Of a stretch of 64,000 bases of DNA, positions 17,934 to 26,496 are shown in pieces. The notes under the pieces were generated by a model. The model saw nothing but the letters and a program-made list of their open reading frames with translations, was not told the origin of the DNA and made no database searches. Position numbers and translations under genes: made by a program. This stretch comes from an uncultured Pseudomonadales bacterium. GTDB taxonomy: Bacteria; Pseudomonadota; Gammaproteobacteria; Pseudomonadales; Azotimanducaceae. The stretch is taken from assembly GCA_958296195.1 (NCBI GenBank), contig OY282455.1:3286001-3350000 (forward strand), given 5' to 3'. The number at the start of each line of letters is the position of its first letter. Position 1 is the first letter of the stretch.

Positions 17934-18479
17934 ATGGACATCAAGCGCATTCATCACGTGGCCTATCGCTGCAAGGACGCAAAGGAGACCGTGGAGTTCT
18001 ATCAGCGGGTGCTGGGCATGGAGTTCAAGGTCGCTTTTGCGGAAGACCGGGTGCCTTCGACCAAGGCGCCGGACCCCTACATGCATGTGTTCCTTGATGC
18101 CGGAATGGGCAATGTGCTGGCGTTTTTCGAGTTGCCCACGCACCAGCCAATGGATCGTGACCGCAACACACCGGAATGGGTGCAGCACATCGCCTTTGAG
18201 GTGGAGAACACCGACCGGCTGCTGGCCGCCAAAGACCACATAGCAGCGGCAGGCGTCGATGTGCTCGGCCCGATCAATCATGGGGTGTTTCAGTCCATTT
18301 ACTTCTTCGACCCCAACGGCCACCGGCTTGAGCTGGCGGCAAATACGGGAACGCAGGAGCAAATGGCGGAGCTTAAGCGCGTCGCGCCGGCCATGCTCGA
18401 GGAGTGGAGCCAGACGAAAAGAGCGCCGCGGCACACGGCTTGGCTGCACGATCTGGAGTGGAAGGGCGGTGCTTCATGA
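17934..18479 (+). CDS. VOC-family (glyoxalase/dioxygenase fold) protein
   Basis: 181 residues with a single vicinal-oxygen-chelate module of about 130 residues: IHHVAYRCKDAKETVEFYQRVLGM at the start, QHIAFEVEN in the middle and FFDPNGHRLELAAN at the end. Two His residues and the Glu (HHVAY, HIAFEV, RLELA) are candidate metal ligands. VOC enzymes include dioxygenases that open aromatic rings and lyases or isomerases. The neighbouring FAH-family hydrolase would fit a ring-cleavage pathway. An AAGGA precedes the ATG, which lies 6 nt after the amidase stop. The C-terminal 35 residues are an uncharacterised tail. Confidence 0.87.
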   Translation: MDIKRIHHVAYRCKDAKETVEFYQRVLGMEFKVAFAEDRVPSTKAPDPYMHVFLDAGMGNVLAFFELPTHQPMDRDRNTPEWVQHIAFEVENTDRLLAAKDHIAAAGVDVLGPINHGVFQSIYFFDPNGHRLELAANTGTQEQMAELKRVAPAMLEEWSQTKRAPRHTAWLHDLEWKGGAS

Positions 18480-19486
18480 AGTTGGCGTCCCTCAAGGGAG
18501 GGCGCGACGGCAAGCTGGCGGTAGTGGCAAAGGACCTAACGCACTGCGCTAGCGCCGCTGCTGTCGCCCCGACGCTGCAATGCGCACTTGACAACTGGTT
18601 TTCCGTCGAAGCGGCTCTAAGGGAATTGGCGGCGGACTTGGAGGCGGGCCACGGGCCGGCGTTCCACCCAACGGCCTGTGCAGCGCCGCTGCCCCGCGCC
18701 TACCAATGGGTGGACGGCTCCGCCTACCTCAACCATGTCGAACTCGTGCGCAGGGCGCGGGGGGGCAAGATGCCTGAAAGCTTTCGGAGCGACCCGCTGA
18801 TGTACCAAGGCGGCGCCGATTCGCTGGTCGGGCCGCGGGCGCCGGTCGTGGTGGCCAGCGAGGCCTGGGGCATCGACTTTGAAGCCGAGGTCGCCGTCAT
18901 TACAGGCGATGTGCCCATGGGAGTGGCGGTTGAGGACGCGGCGTCCTATGTGCGCCTGATCACCATCGTCAACGACGTCTCCCTCCGCAACCTGATTCCC
19001 GGGGAGCTCGCCAAGGGTTTCGGCTTCCTGCAGTCGAAGCCGCCGAGCGCATTCGCGCCGGTCGCCGTGACGCCGGACGAACTCGGCGGCAAGTGGCGCA
19101 ACGCCAAGGTGCATTTGCCGCTGTGCTCCTACTTGAACAACCGACTCTTCGGCAGGCCCAACGCGGGAGTCGATATGCAGTTCGACTTTGGTCAACTCAT
19201 TGCCCACGCCGCAAGGTCACGACCGCTGGTCGCCGGCTCCATCATCGGTTCCGGCACCGTCTCCAACAAGCTCAAAGGAGGACCGGGGAAGCCGATTGCC
19301 GATGGTGGCGTAGGCTATTCCTGCATTGCTGAAATGCGCACGATCGAGACCATCAAATCGGGTGCGCCAAAGACGCCGTTTTTGAAGTTCGGCGACCGGG
19401 TGCGCATGGAGATGCTAGATGAAGACGGAGAGTCAATCTTCGGGGCCATCGACCAGGAAATACGGCAATATGAAGGCTTGAGCTAG
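18476..19486 (+). CDS. Fumarylacetoacetate hydrolase (FAH) family protein
   Basis: 336 residues. The start ATG overlaps the VOC stop as ATGA, so the two are translationally coupled. Family traits are ALRELAADLEAG near residue 45, WVDGSAYLNHVELVRRARG, GIDFEAEVAVITGDVP (acidic metal ligands), NDVSLRNLIPGE, SKPPSAFAPVAVTPDELGG and GSIIGSGTVSN. FAH proteins cleave C-C bonds of diketo acids such as fumarylpyruvate or fumarylacetoacetate. This one belongs to the longer group that resembles fumarylacetoacetases of homogentisate-type pathways. With the amidase and VOC protein it suggests degradation of an amide-bearing or aromatic compound. The exact substrate is inference. Confidence 0.9.
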   Translation: MKLASLKGGRDGKLAVVAKDLTHCASAAAVAPTLQCALDNWFSVEAALRELAADLEAGHGPAFHPTACAAPLPRAYQWVDGSAYLNHVELVRRARGGKMPESFRSDPLMYQGGADSLVGPRAPVVVASEAWGIDFEAEVAVITGDVPMGVAVEDAASYVRLITIVNDVSLRNLIPGELAKGFGFLQSKPPSAFAPVAVTPDELGGKWRNAKVHLPLCSYLNNRLFGRPNAGVDMQFDFGQLIAHAARSRPLVAGSIIGSGTVSNKLKGGPGKPIADGGVGYSCIAEMRTIETIKSGAPKTPFLKFGDRVRMEMLDEDGESIFGAIDQEIRQYEGLS

Positions 19487-19843
19487 TCCAGCAACGTCCA
19501 GCTTGTAATACCGGCCATCAAGGGCATAGTCCGCCCGCTCCCGCGCCTTCTGCAAGACGATGAACGTGCCGGCGAAATCGCGGACTTCCGGTGGGAACCT
19601 GTGCATTGCTTGACTGTTTCGACAGGCATTTTTCGCGTTTCCATGCTCCAAGGAGCGGTATATCTGATGCCAAGCATCGTTGTGCCCTTTGCCCATGAGC
19701 GCGTCGGCGACGGCGCGAGCCAAGCAGTGGAACACCGCGTAGTATGCAGTGCTGACAGCTCAGCGAAGGTTGGCCTGCGTGGGCCGCCGGGGGCTGAGTT
19801 CCGTCAGGCCGCGGGCGGTTGCTATCAAGTCACGCGAGTTCAC
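19433..19843 (-). pseudogene. HEPN-like protein gene with internal stop and lost C-terminus
   Basis: Reading on the minus strand from GTG 19843, 27 codons end in TGA (19760-19762). The same frame continues as AVSTAYYAVFHCLARAVADAL, the typical helix of HEPN-like proteins, down to 19433. The stop replaces what is probably an arginine codon (CGA to TGA) in QANLR-x-AVSTAYY. The C-terminus after RADYALDGRYYKLDV looks frameshifted and runs into the end of the FAH gene. HEPN proteins are often RNases paired with a nucleotidyltransferase or other partner. Here the gene appears inactivated. Confidence 0.6.
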
Positions 19844-20025
19844 GGCGCAAGCCCTCTAGCCACTCGTCCACGATCCCGCACAGCTCCCGTTACACCGCCA
19901 CTTCGTCGGCACCGTGACAGCACGGGCCAATCAACTCCGACTCTACCCTAAAACCAATCCCGAAGTCACTTTGGATGGGTGACGTCGTCCCGGGAAAACA
20001 GCACACTTTGCTCCGGCGTCGCCAT
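19830..20025 (-). pseudogene. Decayed upstream partner ORF of the HEPN-like gene
   Basis: An ATG at 20025 opens MATPEQSVLFSRDDVTHPK and then hits a stop. A shifted frame continues with FGIGFRVESELIG, another stop (TAA), and finally RELCGIVDEWLEGLRRELA, which ends at 19830 by overlapping the GTG start of the HEPN-like frame. The overlap is the normal arrangement of a two-gene cassette, but this reading frame carries at least one frameshift and one stop. I do not recognise the family. Confidence 0.4.
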
Positions 20026-20168
20026 ACAGCATGGGTTGACCATGCTCACTCCCATTGCCCCAGCCAAGCGACAAGGCTCGAGCGCTGAAAGTACCTGCGT
20101 AGCCCCCCTTCTACATCCCTTCGGGAAAATCCCGCATAATCGCCGCTCCGGGGAACAAGCCTATCCAC

Positions 20169-23100
20169 ATGCGCAAACTGCTCATCGCCAACCGCGGCGA
20201 AATCGCCATTCGCATCGCCCGCGCCGCCTTGGACGCCGGCCTGACCAGCGTGGCGGTGTACGCCCCGGAGGACGGCCAATCCCTGCACCGACACCGCGCC
20301 GACGAGGCCCTGCCCTTGGAGGGCCGCGGCGCCGGCGCCTATCTCGACATGGAGCAAATCGTCGCCTTGGCGCTGGCGCACGGCTGTGAGGCGGTGCATC
20401 CGGGCTACGGCTTTTTGAGCGAGAACGCCGAGTTTGCGGCGCGGCTGGAAGCGGAGCGCATCGTCTTGGTGGGGCCGACGCCGGAGACTCTCGCCACGTT
20501 GGGGAACAAAGCCAGGGCGCGATCCTTGGCGGCAAGTTGCGGCATCCCCCTGCTCAAGGGCAGCGATGGGCCGGTCGCCTTGGATGCCGCCGCCACCTTC
20601 ATGGAGGGCTTGAATGGCGCTCCCATCCTCGTCAAGGCCGTGGCCGGCGGCGGCGGACGCGGCATGCGGGCCGTGGAAACCCGCGACGCCCTTGAGGAAG
20701 CCTTCACAAGGTGCGCCTCGGAGGCGAAAGCCGCCTTCGGCAACCCCGACCTCTATGTGGAGGAGTATCTGCCGCAAGCCCGCCATGTGGAGGTGCAGCT
20801 GCTCGGCGACGGCGATGGCCTCAGCCATCTGTGGGAGCGGGAGTGCAGCATTCAGCGGCGGCGGCAGAAGATCGTGGAGACGGCGCCCTGCCCCAACCTG
20901 AATGAAGACTTGCGCCAGGCCCTTCTCGATGCCGCCCTGCGCTTGGGCGAAGCGGTGCGCTACCGGAGCGCCGGTACGGTGGAGTTTCTGGTGGCCGGGG
21001 AGCGCTTCGCCTTCATTGAGGCCAACGCTCGCCTGCAAGTGGAGCACACGGTCACCGAGGAGGTCACCGGCGTGGACCTAGTGCGAGCTCAATTGGAAAT
21101 CGCCAAGGGCAGGACCCTCGCAGACCTTGGCTTGACCCAAGACCAAATCCCAGCGCCCCGGGGGTTCGCAATCCAAGCCCGCATCAACATGGAGACCCTG
21201 ACCGCCGACGGCGGCGTCAAGCCCTCCAGCGGAGTGCTTGAAGCATTCGAGTTGCCCAACGGCCCAGGCCTGCGGGCGGACAGCTTCGGCTACGCCGGCT
21301 ACGCCACCAGCCCAGCCTTCGATTCCCTGCTGGCCAAGCTGATCGTCCATGCCCCCTACGGCGACTTCGCCGGCGCCGTCACCAAGGCGCAGCGGGCCTT
21401 GGAGGAGGCGCGCATTGCGGGAGTGGAAACCAATCTGGGCTTTCTGCGCAGCCTGTTCGCCGACGGGCGTTTTCGCAGCGGGCAGGTCCACACCAACTTC
21501 ATTGACGAGCATCTGACGGACTTCATAAGCGCCGCCCCCAAGGACAGCAGCGTCCTAGACCAACGCAAGACAACTGCCGGCGGAGCGGAGGTGGGTGCGG
21601 ACAGCCGCACAGGGCGTTCCGGCCAAAACGCATCCAGCGACGGCGTTGACGATGTTGCGGCCAGCGCCTTGGCGGGGGCCAAGATCGATGCCGTCGATCC
21701 CTTGGCGGTGCTGGACCATGGCAAATCCAGCGCCACGACCAGCATGGCGGCACCAGCAGTCCTAGCCTTGGTGGAGGAGGACTTGCCGCCCGGCGTCACC
21801 GCCATCCAAGCGCCGATGCAGGGCACCATCGTCAGCATTGAGGTCAAGGCCGGCGATGAGGTCTGGCTGGGCCGGCAAGTGGCCGTCATGGAGGCCATGA
21901 AGATGGAGCATCTGGTACCGGCCCAAGCCAGCGGCGTCGTGCAGCGGCTAGGGGTGCGCCTTGGCGACACCGTTTTTGAGGGCCATCCCCTGATCTACTT
22001 GGCACAAGCCGACGTCCCCGCCCCCGCAAGCGAAGGGGACCAAGGGCAGGACCTTGACCACATCCGCCCGGATTTGCAGGAGGTGCTGGAGCGCAAGGCG
22101 GCCGGCCACGACGAGAACCGTCCCGAGGCCGTGGCCAAGCGCCGCAAGACCAGCCACCGCACGGCCCGGGAGAACATCGCCGACCTCTGCGACGAAGGCA
22201 CTTTCGTCGAATACGGCAGCATGGTCGTCGCCGGGCAGCGGCGGCGGCGCAGCATGGAGGACCTGGTCAGGAACACCACCGGCGACGGCATGGTCTGCGG
22301 CCTCGCCCAAATCAACGGCCATCTGTTCGGTCCGGAGCGGGCGCGGGCCATGGTCATGTCCTACGACTACATGGTGCTGGCCGGCACCCAAGGCATCAAG
22401 AACCACGCCAAGAAGGACCGCATGTTCGAGTTGGCCGCCGCGCAGCGCCTGCCCACCGTTCTTTTCGCCGAAGGCGGCGGCGGACGGCCTGGGGACACGG
22501 ACGGCTCCGGCGTTGCCGGCTTGGATTGCTGGGCCTTCACCTATTTCGCCCGCCTGTCCGGCCTAGTGCCCATCGTCGGCATCACCACCGGGCGCTGCTT
22601 CGCCGGCAACGCCGTGCTGCTGGCCTGCTGCGACCTCATCATCGCCACCGAGGACGCCAACATCGGCATCGGCGGACCGGCCATGATCGAGGGCGGCGGC
22701 CTCGGCGTCTTCAAGCCGGAGGAAGTCGGCCCGATGTCCGTGCAGCGGGCGAATGGAGTGGTTGACATGGCCGTCAAGGACGAAGCCGAAGCAGTGGCGG
22801 TTGCCAAGCAGTACCTCTCCTATTTCCAAGGGCCGGCGCCGGAGTGGGAGGCGCCGGACCCGCGGGCGCTGCGCTTCATCGTGCCGGAGAACCGCCTGCG
22901 CTACTACGACATGCGTGAGGTCATCTCCGGCATCGCGGATCTAGGCTCCGTGCTGGAGATCCGCAAGGACTGGGGGCCGGGCATCTACACCGCCTTCATT
23001 CGAGTGGAGGGAGCGCCCCTCGGCGTCATCGCCAACAACCCCGGCCACCTCTCCGGCGCCATAGACGCCGAAGGCGCCGACAAGGGCGCCCGCTTCATGC

Positions 23101-23618
23101 AGCTATGCGACGCCTTCGACATCCCCATCCTCAGCCTGTGCGACTGCCCCGGCATCATGGTCGGCCCGGAGAGCGAGAAAACCGCCTTAGTGCGCCACGC
23201 CGGGCGCATGTTTGTGGTGGGCGCCAACATCGACGTGCCACTGATGACCATCGTCATCCGCAAGGCCTATGGCTTAGGCGCCCAAGCCATGGCCGGCGGC
23301 AGCTTCAAGGCACCCCTGTTCTGCGTGACCTGGCCCACCGGGGAGTTCGGCGGCATGGGCCTGGAAGGGGCGGTCAAGCTGGGCTACCGCAAGGAACTGC
23401 AGGCCATCAGCGACCCCACCGAGCGCAAGGCGGCCTATGAGGGGATGGTGGCGGACATGTACCAGCGCGGCAAGGCAACCAACACCGCCTCCCACTTCAA
23501 GGTAGATGAGGCCATCGACCCGGCGGACTCCCGCAAGTGGATCACCACCGCCCTAGCGTCCGCGCCGCAGCCGCCGCCCCGCCACGGCAAGAAGCGCCCC
23601 AACGTGGACACTTGGTAG
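20169..23618 (+). CDS. Single-chain biotin-dependent acyl-CoA carboxylase (BC-BCCP-CT)
   Basis: 1149 residues carrying a whole acyl-CoA carboxylase. A biotin carboxylase (about 1-450; ANRGEIAIRIARAA, HPGYGFLSEN, ATP-grasp loop GGGGRGM, EANARLQVEHTVTE) is joined by a low-complexity linker to a biotin carrier domain (about 536-610, biotinylated Lys578 in EAMKMEH). A carboxyltransferase of the AccD5/PccB type (about 640-1130) follows, with GGGGRPGD, GITTGRCFAGNAV and GGSFKAPLF. It adds CO2 from bicarbonate to an acyl-CoA using ATP. Multi-domain single-chain enzymes of this layout include long-chain acyl-CoA carboxylases with broad substrate range. It stands alone, with decayed DNA on one side and the accessory island on the other. 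Confidence 0.93.
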   Translation: MRKLLIANRGEIAIRIARAALDAGLTSVAVYAPEDGQSLHRHRADEALPLEGRGAGAYLDMEQIVALALAHGCEAVHPGYGFLSENAEFAARLEAERIVLVGPTPETLATLGNKARARSLAASCGIPLLKGSDGPVALDAAATFMEGLNGAPILVKAVAGGGGRGMRAVETRDALEEAFTRCASEAKAAFGNPDLYVEEYLPQARHVEVQLLGDGDGLSHLWERECSIQRRRQKIVETAPCPNLNEDLRQALLDAALRLGEAVRYRSAGTVEFLVAGERFAFIEANARLQVEHTVTEEVTGVDLVRAQLEIAKGRTLADLGLTQDQIPAPRGFAIQARINMETLTADGGVKPSSGVLEAFELPNGPGLRADSFGYAGYATSPAFDSLLAKLIVHAPYGDFAGAVTKAQRALEEARIAGVETNLGFLRSLFADGRFRSGQVHTNFIDEHLTDFISAAPKDSSVLDQRKTTAGGAEVGADSRTGRSGQNASSDGVDDVAASALAGAKIDAVDPLAVLDHGKSSATTSMAAPAVLALVEEDLPPGVTAIQAPMQGTIVSIEVKAGDEVWLGRQVAVMEAMKMEHLVPAQASGVVQRLGVRLGDTVFEGHPLIYLAQADVPAPASEGDQGQDLDHIRPDLQEVLERKAAGHDENRPEAVAKRRKTSHRTARENIADLCDEGTFVEYGSMVVAGQRRRRSMEDLVRNTTGDGMVCGLAQINGHLFGPERARAMVMSYDYMVLAGTQGIKNHAKKDRMFELAAAQRLPTVLFAEGGGGRPGDTDGSGVAGLDCWAFTYFARLSGLVPIVGITTGRCFAGNAVLLACCDLIIATEDANIGIGGPAMIEGGGLGVFKPEEVGPMSVQRANGVVDMAVKDEAEAVAVAKQYLSYFQGPAPEWEAPDPRALRFIVPENRLRYYDMREVISGIADLGSVLEIRKDWGPGIYTAFIRVEGAPLGVIANNPGHLSGAIDAEGADKGARFMQLCDAFDIPILSLCDCPGIMVGPESEKTALVRHAGRMFVVGANIDVPLMTIVIRKAYGLGAQAMAGGSFKAPLFCVTWPTGEFGGMGLEGAVKLGYRKELQAISDPTERKAAYEGMVADMYQRGKATNTASHFKVDEAIDPADSRKWITTALASAPQPPPRHGKKRPNVDTW

Positions 23619-23768
23619 GCACTTCGACGGCAACGAGGCCACCAAACAGAAAAATACCGAAAAAACTCATGACTCCATAAAATTGCGCAAGATTCTTTCC
23701 AAAGACGCTTCGCTCAAAACCACGCTGGATGGCATTGGAGATGATGTCACACGAAGTCGTAAAAGGAA

Positions 23769-24572
23769 TCACCGCTCAATGACCGGAAGCATGGCTTCCG
23801 AACACCGGAGATCCACCAGCCCCTGACCGAATTCACGGTCAATGCCCGGTGCGCCGATGTCCTGCGCACAGTGTTTCAGCACACGCACCACCTCCGCAGC
23901 GTCCTCATAGAGCTGAAAGAGGTGGAAGACCATAGCACTGAGTTTCGCGGTCGCACCGGAGGTGTGACCGATATCCAACACGGTGAAACAGTGTTCCATG
24001 AAATCACCGCACTTGTAGACATACCGATCCGGCACGATCGCGCCGGAGTGCCGGCGGATTGCCGTGGTCGCCATCAGCCCTTTCCCCGTGTTCAATGCGT
24101 CGCGCATCGCGTAGTAGGTTGTATGTTCCCAACCGCAGGCAGTGTCGGTGTCCAAACGCCATGTATCCCGATGGTGCGGGCCCTTGATACAGGGATCCGG
24201 TGACCCGTTGGTGAACTGCACATTCCCGGCACCGACCGGGACCACCAGGTTGAGCGACCGGAGCCGCGCGTCGTCACCCTCGTGGAACGCGCTGCTCACC
24301 GACCGGTTCACCACCAGGGTCTCGGCGCGCAGGGCGCGGTGCACGGGACGGAGGAAGCCTTTAAGGCCGACAACACCACCAGGCACGACGATAGCGGTTC
24401 TCGGCACCCCTTCTTCCCGTATATAGCCGAGCATGCGCTCCGCGTGCGAGCCGCTTAGGGCTTCACCCGCCGACAACTCCCATATCACCAGCTTCTTCCG
24501 GTGTCCGCCGGCCTCGGTAATGCGTTCCAGGAGGCCGAGCAGTCCGGGGAAGGTGCTCGTGTTCACAAACAC
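23769..24572 (-). CDS. Copy 1, part B: subtilisin-like (S8) C-terminal domain, probably inactive
   Basis: 267 codons, open from GTG 24572. The last 80 residues read like the end of an S8 peptidase: HTSGATAKLSAMVFHLFQLY (serine motif TSGA), then CAQDIGAPGIDREFGQGLVDL. An oxyanion-type Asn lies in VGAGNVQF. Where the catalytic Asp and His are expected, VFVNTS and SGSHAERM are seen, which suggests Asp to Asn and His to Ser. A Cys pair (KCGDFMEHC) may form a disulfide. Part A upstream is in another frame, because a 4-bp duplication (GTCG GTCG) lies at the junction. Removing it would fuse the two. Compared with copies 2 and 3 it lacks about 12 residues after VVPG. Confidence 0.55.
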   Translation of the reverse strand: MFVNTSTFPGLLGLLERITEAGGHRKKLVIWELSAGEALSGSHAERMLGYIREEGVPRTAIVVPGGVVGLKGFLRPVHRALRAETLVVNRSVSSAFHEGDDARLRSLNLVVPVGAGNVQFTNGSPDPCIKGPHHRDTWRLDTDTACGWEHTTYYAMRDALNTGKGLMATTAIRRHSGAIVPDRYVYKCGDFMEHCFTVLDIGHTSGATAKLSAMVFHLFQLYEDAAEVVRVLKHCAQDIGAPGIDREFGQGLVDLRCSEAMLPVIER

Positions 24573-26016
24573 CGACCGACGCCGGGAGCGTGGAGAGGTT
24601 CGTCAGATGGCCGGTGGGGGTCTCCATGAGGTTCATGACGGTGAGCTTTCGCTCATTTATCGCACCGATATCGGTGTAGCCGAATTCACTCATCCGGAGC
24701 CGCCACTTCCCGTCACCGTCGCCGAAAAATTGCTCCAAAAACGCCGCATCGGTGCGGCGCACCTGATGGCGTTCCAAATGGCCCGTACCGACCGATCTGG
24801 TGAGCGTCCCGGCATCATCCACGCCTTCAAAGTTCACATACGCCCGTTGATCGGACGCGTTGAGCGTCCGCACGATACTCCGCTGCGTCGTATTGCTCGC
24901 CGGATTGAAGGTGGCTACCTGGTAGTCAAGGATCCCGGCATGCACCGTATCGTGCAGCGCGGTCAGGAAGCCGTCTTTCTTGGTGCGCATGTAACTGAGC
25001 ACCCGTACGGTGCCGGTCACGGTCAGATGCCAGTCGCCGGTACCGTCGCCGATACCGGTGATCAACTTCCGGTCGTTCCCGTGCTCCAGATCATCGGCGT
25101 TGAAGTGTATCGCTTCATTTGCGCCGACGGAGAGCCGTACCGTGCCGCGTTCCGTGGCGGAGTCGTCAAATGCTCTGAAGATCACCGTCTGCTCCGTGTC
25201 CGTCTCGTTGATGATCCGGACGAAGCCCTGCCGGTTCTCCGAAGCCGCGGGGAAGAGGGGCACCAGGGTGGTGCCTGCCTCCGGCGCGGTGGAGAGGTTC
25301 GTCAGATGGCCGGTGGGGGTTGCCATGAGGGACATGACGAGGAGCGGTCGGTTCGCGGTCACCCTGAGGCGCCACTTACCCGCTCCGTCGCCGAGTCCCA
25401 TGGTTTCCAGTTCCTGTGCCGTGAACACGCGTGCCGCGTTGGCGGCGATGCGTGCCGTGACCGTGCTGCGTCCTGCGGTGCCCCGGTCATCGGTACCCGC
25501 GATAGTCGCTGACACTGCGGTGCCGGAAGGATTCACGATGCGCAGGATACTCCGCTGCCTCGTGTTGCTGCCGGGGTTGAAGATATGCACCCGATGGGTG
25601 CCGTCTTCGTCTCTGGGCACGGTGTCGTGCAGGGAGGTCAGAAAGCCGTCTTCTCTGGTCCGCATGTAGACGGGAGCCGTGAAGACGAGGTCACTGGTCA
25701 GTTCCAGCCGCCAGTCACCGTCGCCGGGACCGATGCCCGTCAGAATGCCCTTCGCCGTGTTGCCGTTCTCCAGGTCATTGGCGGTGAAGTGTTTGACTTC
25801 TTCGCCTGCCGCAAACGCTATGGTCTCCGTCCGCCGCACACCGGTGTCGGTGTAGGCGGTGATACGCAATACGCCGGCATGGGCATACGGGTTGATCACC
25901 CGTATGAAGCCCTGCCGATTCTCCGAAGCCGCGGGAAACAGGGGCACGGTCTGTGTCACTGCTGCCGCTTCAAACGCGAACAGCAGCGGCAGAATGCCTA
26001 CGGCAAATCGGCGCAT
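24463..26016 (-). CDS. Copy 1, part A: secreted protein with duplicated VPLFPAASENRQGF modules
   Basis: Start ATG 26016 opens a signal peptide (MRRFAVGILPLLFAFEAAA), so the product is exported. Two modules of about 230 residues follow. Each has a first half starting VPLFPAASENRQGF and a second half starting with FNP(G/A)SNT-RQRS, and contains GDGDWRLE, D-G-F-L-T-(S/A)-L-H-D-T and GHLTNLST. The modules look like all-beta adhesive or substrate-binding domains, and I know of no assigned function. The frame is intact down to LSTLPAS near 24600. The last 37 or so codons to 24463 are out-of-frame read-through into part B and not native sequence. This is the best preserved of the three part A copies. 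Confidence 0.65.
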   Translation of the reverse strand: MRRFAVGILPLLFAFEAAAVTQTVPLFPAASENRQGFIRVINPYAHAGVLRITAYTDTGVRRTETIAFAAGEEVKHFTANDLENGNTAKGILTGIGPGDGDWRLELTSDLVFTAPVYMRTREDGFLTSLHDTVPRDEDGTHRVHIFNPGSNTRQRSILRIVNPSGTAVSATIAGTDDRGTAGRSTVTARIAANAARVFTAQELETMGLGDGAGKWRLRVTANRPLLVMSLMATPTGHLTNLSTAPEAGTTLVPLFPAASENRQGFVRIINETDTEQTVIFRAFDDSATERGTVRLSVGANEAIHFNADDLEHGNDRKLITGIGDGTGDWHLTVTGTVRVLSYMRTKKDGFLTALHDTVHAGILDYQVATFNPASNTTQRSIVRTLNASDQRAYVNFEGVDDAGTLTRSVGTGHLERHQVRRTDAAFLEQFFGDGDGKWRLRMSEFGYTDIGAINERKLTVMNLMETPTGHLTNLSTLPASVGVCEHEHLPRTARPPGTHYRGRRTPEEAGDMGVVGG

Positions 26017-26496
26017 GGTCCTGTGCTCCAACCCATCCGAAGGCGCAGTGTACGGCGGCTTGAGGGTTAAGTGAATGGCCCCCCATGGAAGAAAGGCTTG
26101 CGCCGTGGGCTTTTCGCTGGTGTTTTTGTCTAGCGCGGGGTGTTTCTGCGGGTTGGGCCGGATAGGTGGACGCGCACAGCAACGGGCTCTGGATTCTGAG
26201 GGCTTTGGGGTCGTTTTGGGCTGTTCGAGCGTCGGCTCGCCCGCTTTGCCGCGGCCCAGACGAGCGGAGGTCGGGAGGCGGACACCGCACAGGACAGGGC
26301 TGGGGTGGGCCAGAGCGAGGGCCACCATCCATCTTAGGTGATGATCGAAAATAACAGGTTATAACCCATTGATAAAATTGACAATTTTGGTCGGTATCAA
26401 GGGCCTTCAAAAAGAAAGTAACCTAGATAAAACCTTTACTAATAATGATAACTATATAAAAAAATTACACTTTTCCGCCCCCAACCAATATCCCTA
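26017..26496. other. Intergenic region between repeat copy 1 and the RiPP-type cluster
   Basis: Two parts can be told apart. From 26017 to about 26340 it is GC-rich and carries the motif TTGCGCCGTGGGCTTTTCGC at 26098, which recurs at 36614 and 39527, plus a tail resembling the transposase remnant's 3' flank. From about 26340 the composition drops sharply to AT-rich DNA, marking the likely boundary of the acquired cargo. No gene was found. Confidence 0.55.
26098..26130 (+). repeat. Short dispersed repeat, copy a
   Basis: About 30 bases beginning TTGCGCCGTGGGCTTTTCGC and continuing GCTGGTGTTT. Nearly the same sequence occurs at 36614 and 39527 on the same strand. Copies a and c lie upstream of the part A genes of repeat copies 1 and 3, and copy b lies next to the transposase remnant. 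Confidence 0.55.

Larger units (their letters stand above)
23769..26016 (-). repeat. Direct repeat copy 1 of the secreted repeat/pseudo-peptidase gene family
   Basis: Copy 1 of a 2.25-kb unit that recurs at 31749-34005 and 37173-39447 in the same orientation. Homology begins at the stop codon of part B (TCACCGCTCAATGACCGG) and extends to the signal-peptide start of part A. Copies 1 and 3 also share about 20 bases upstream of the ATG. Nucleotide identity is very high over long blocks, so recombination between copies is plausible. Confidence 0.9.

Noticed and set aside
23619-23768. A short hydrophobic reading frame (about 50 codons) between the carboxylase and repeat copy 1.
   Set aside because: It has no ribosome-binding site and runs into the carboxylase gene antisense. 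The segment looks like ordinary intergenic DNA that is somewhat AT-rich.
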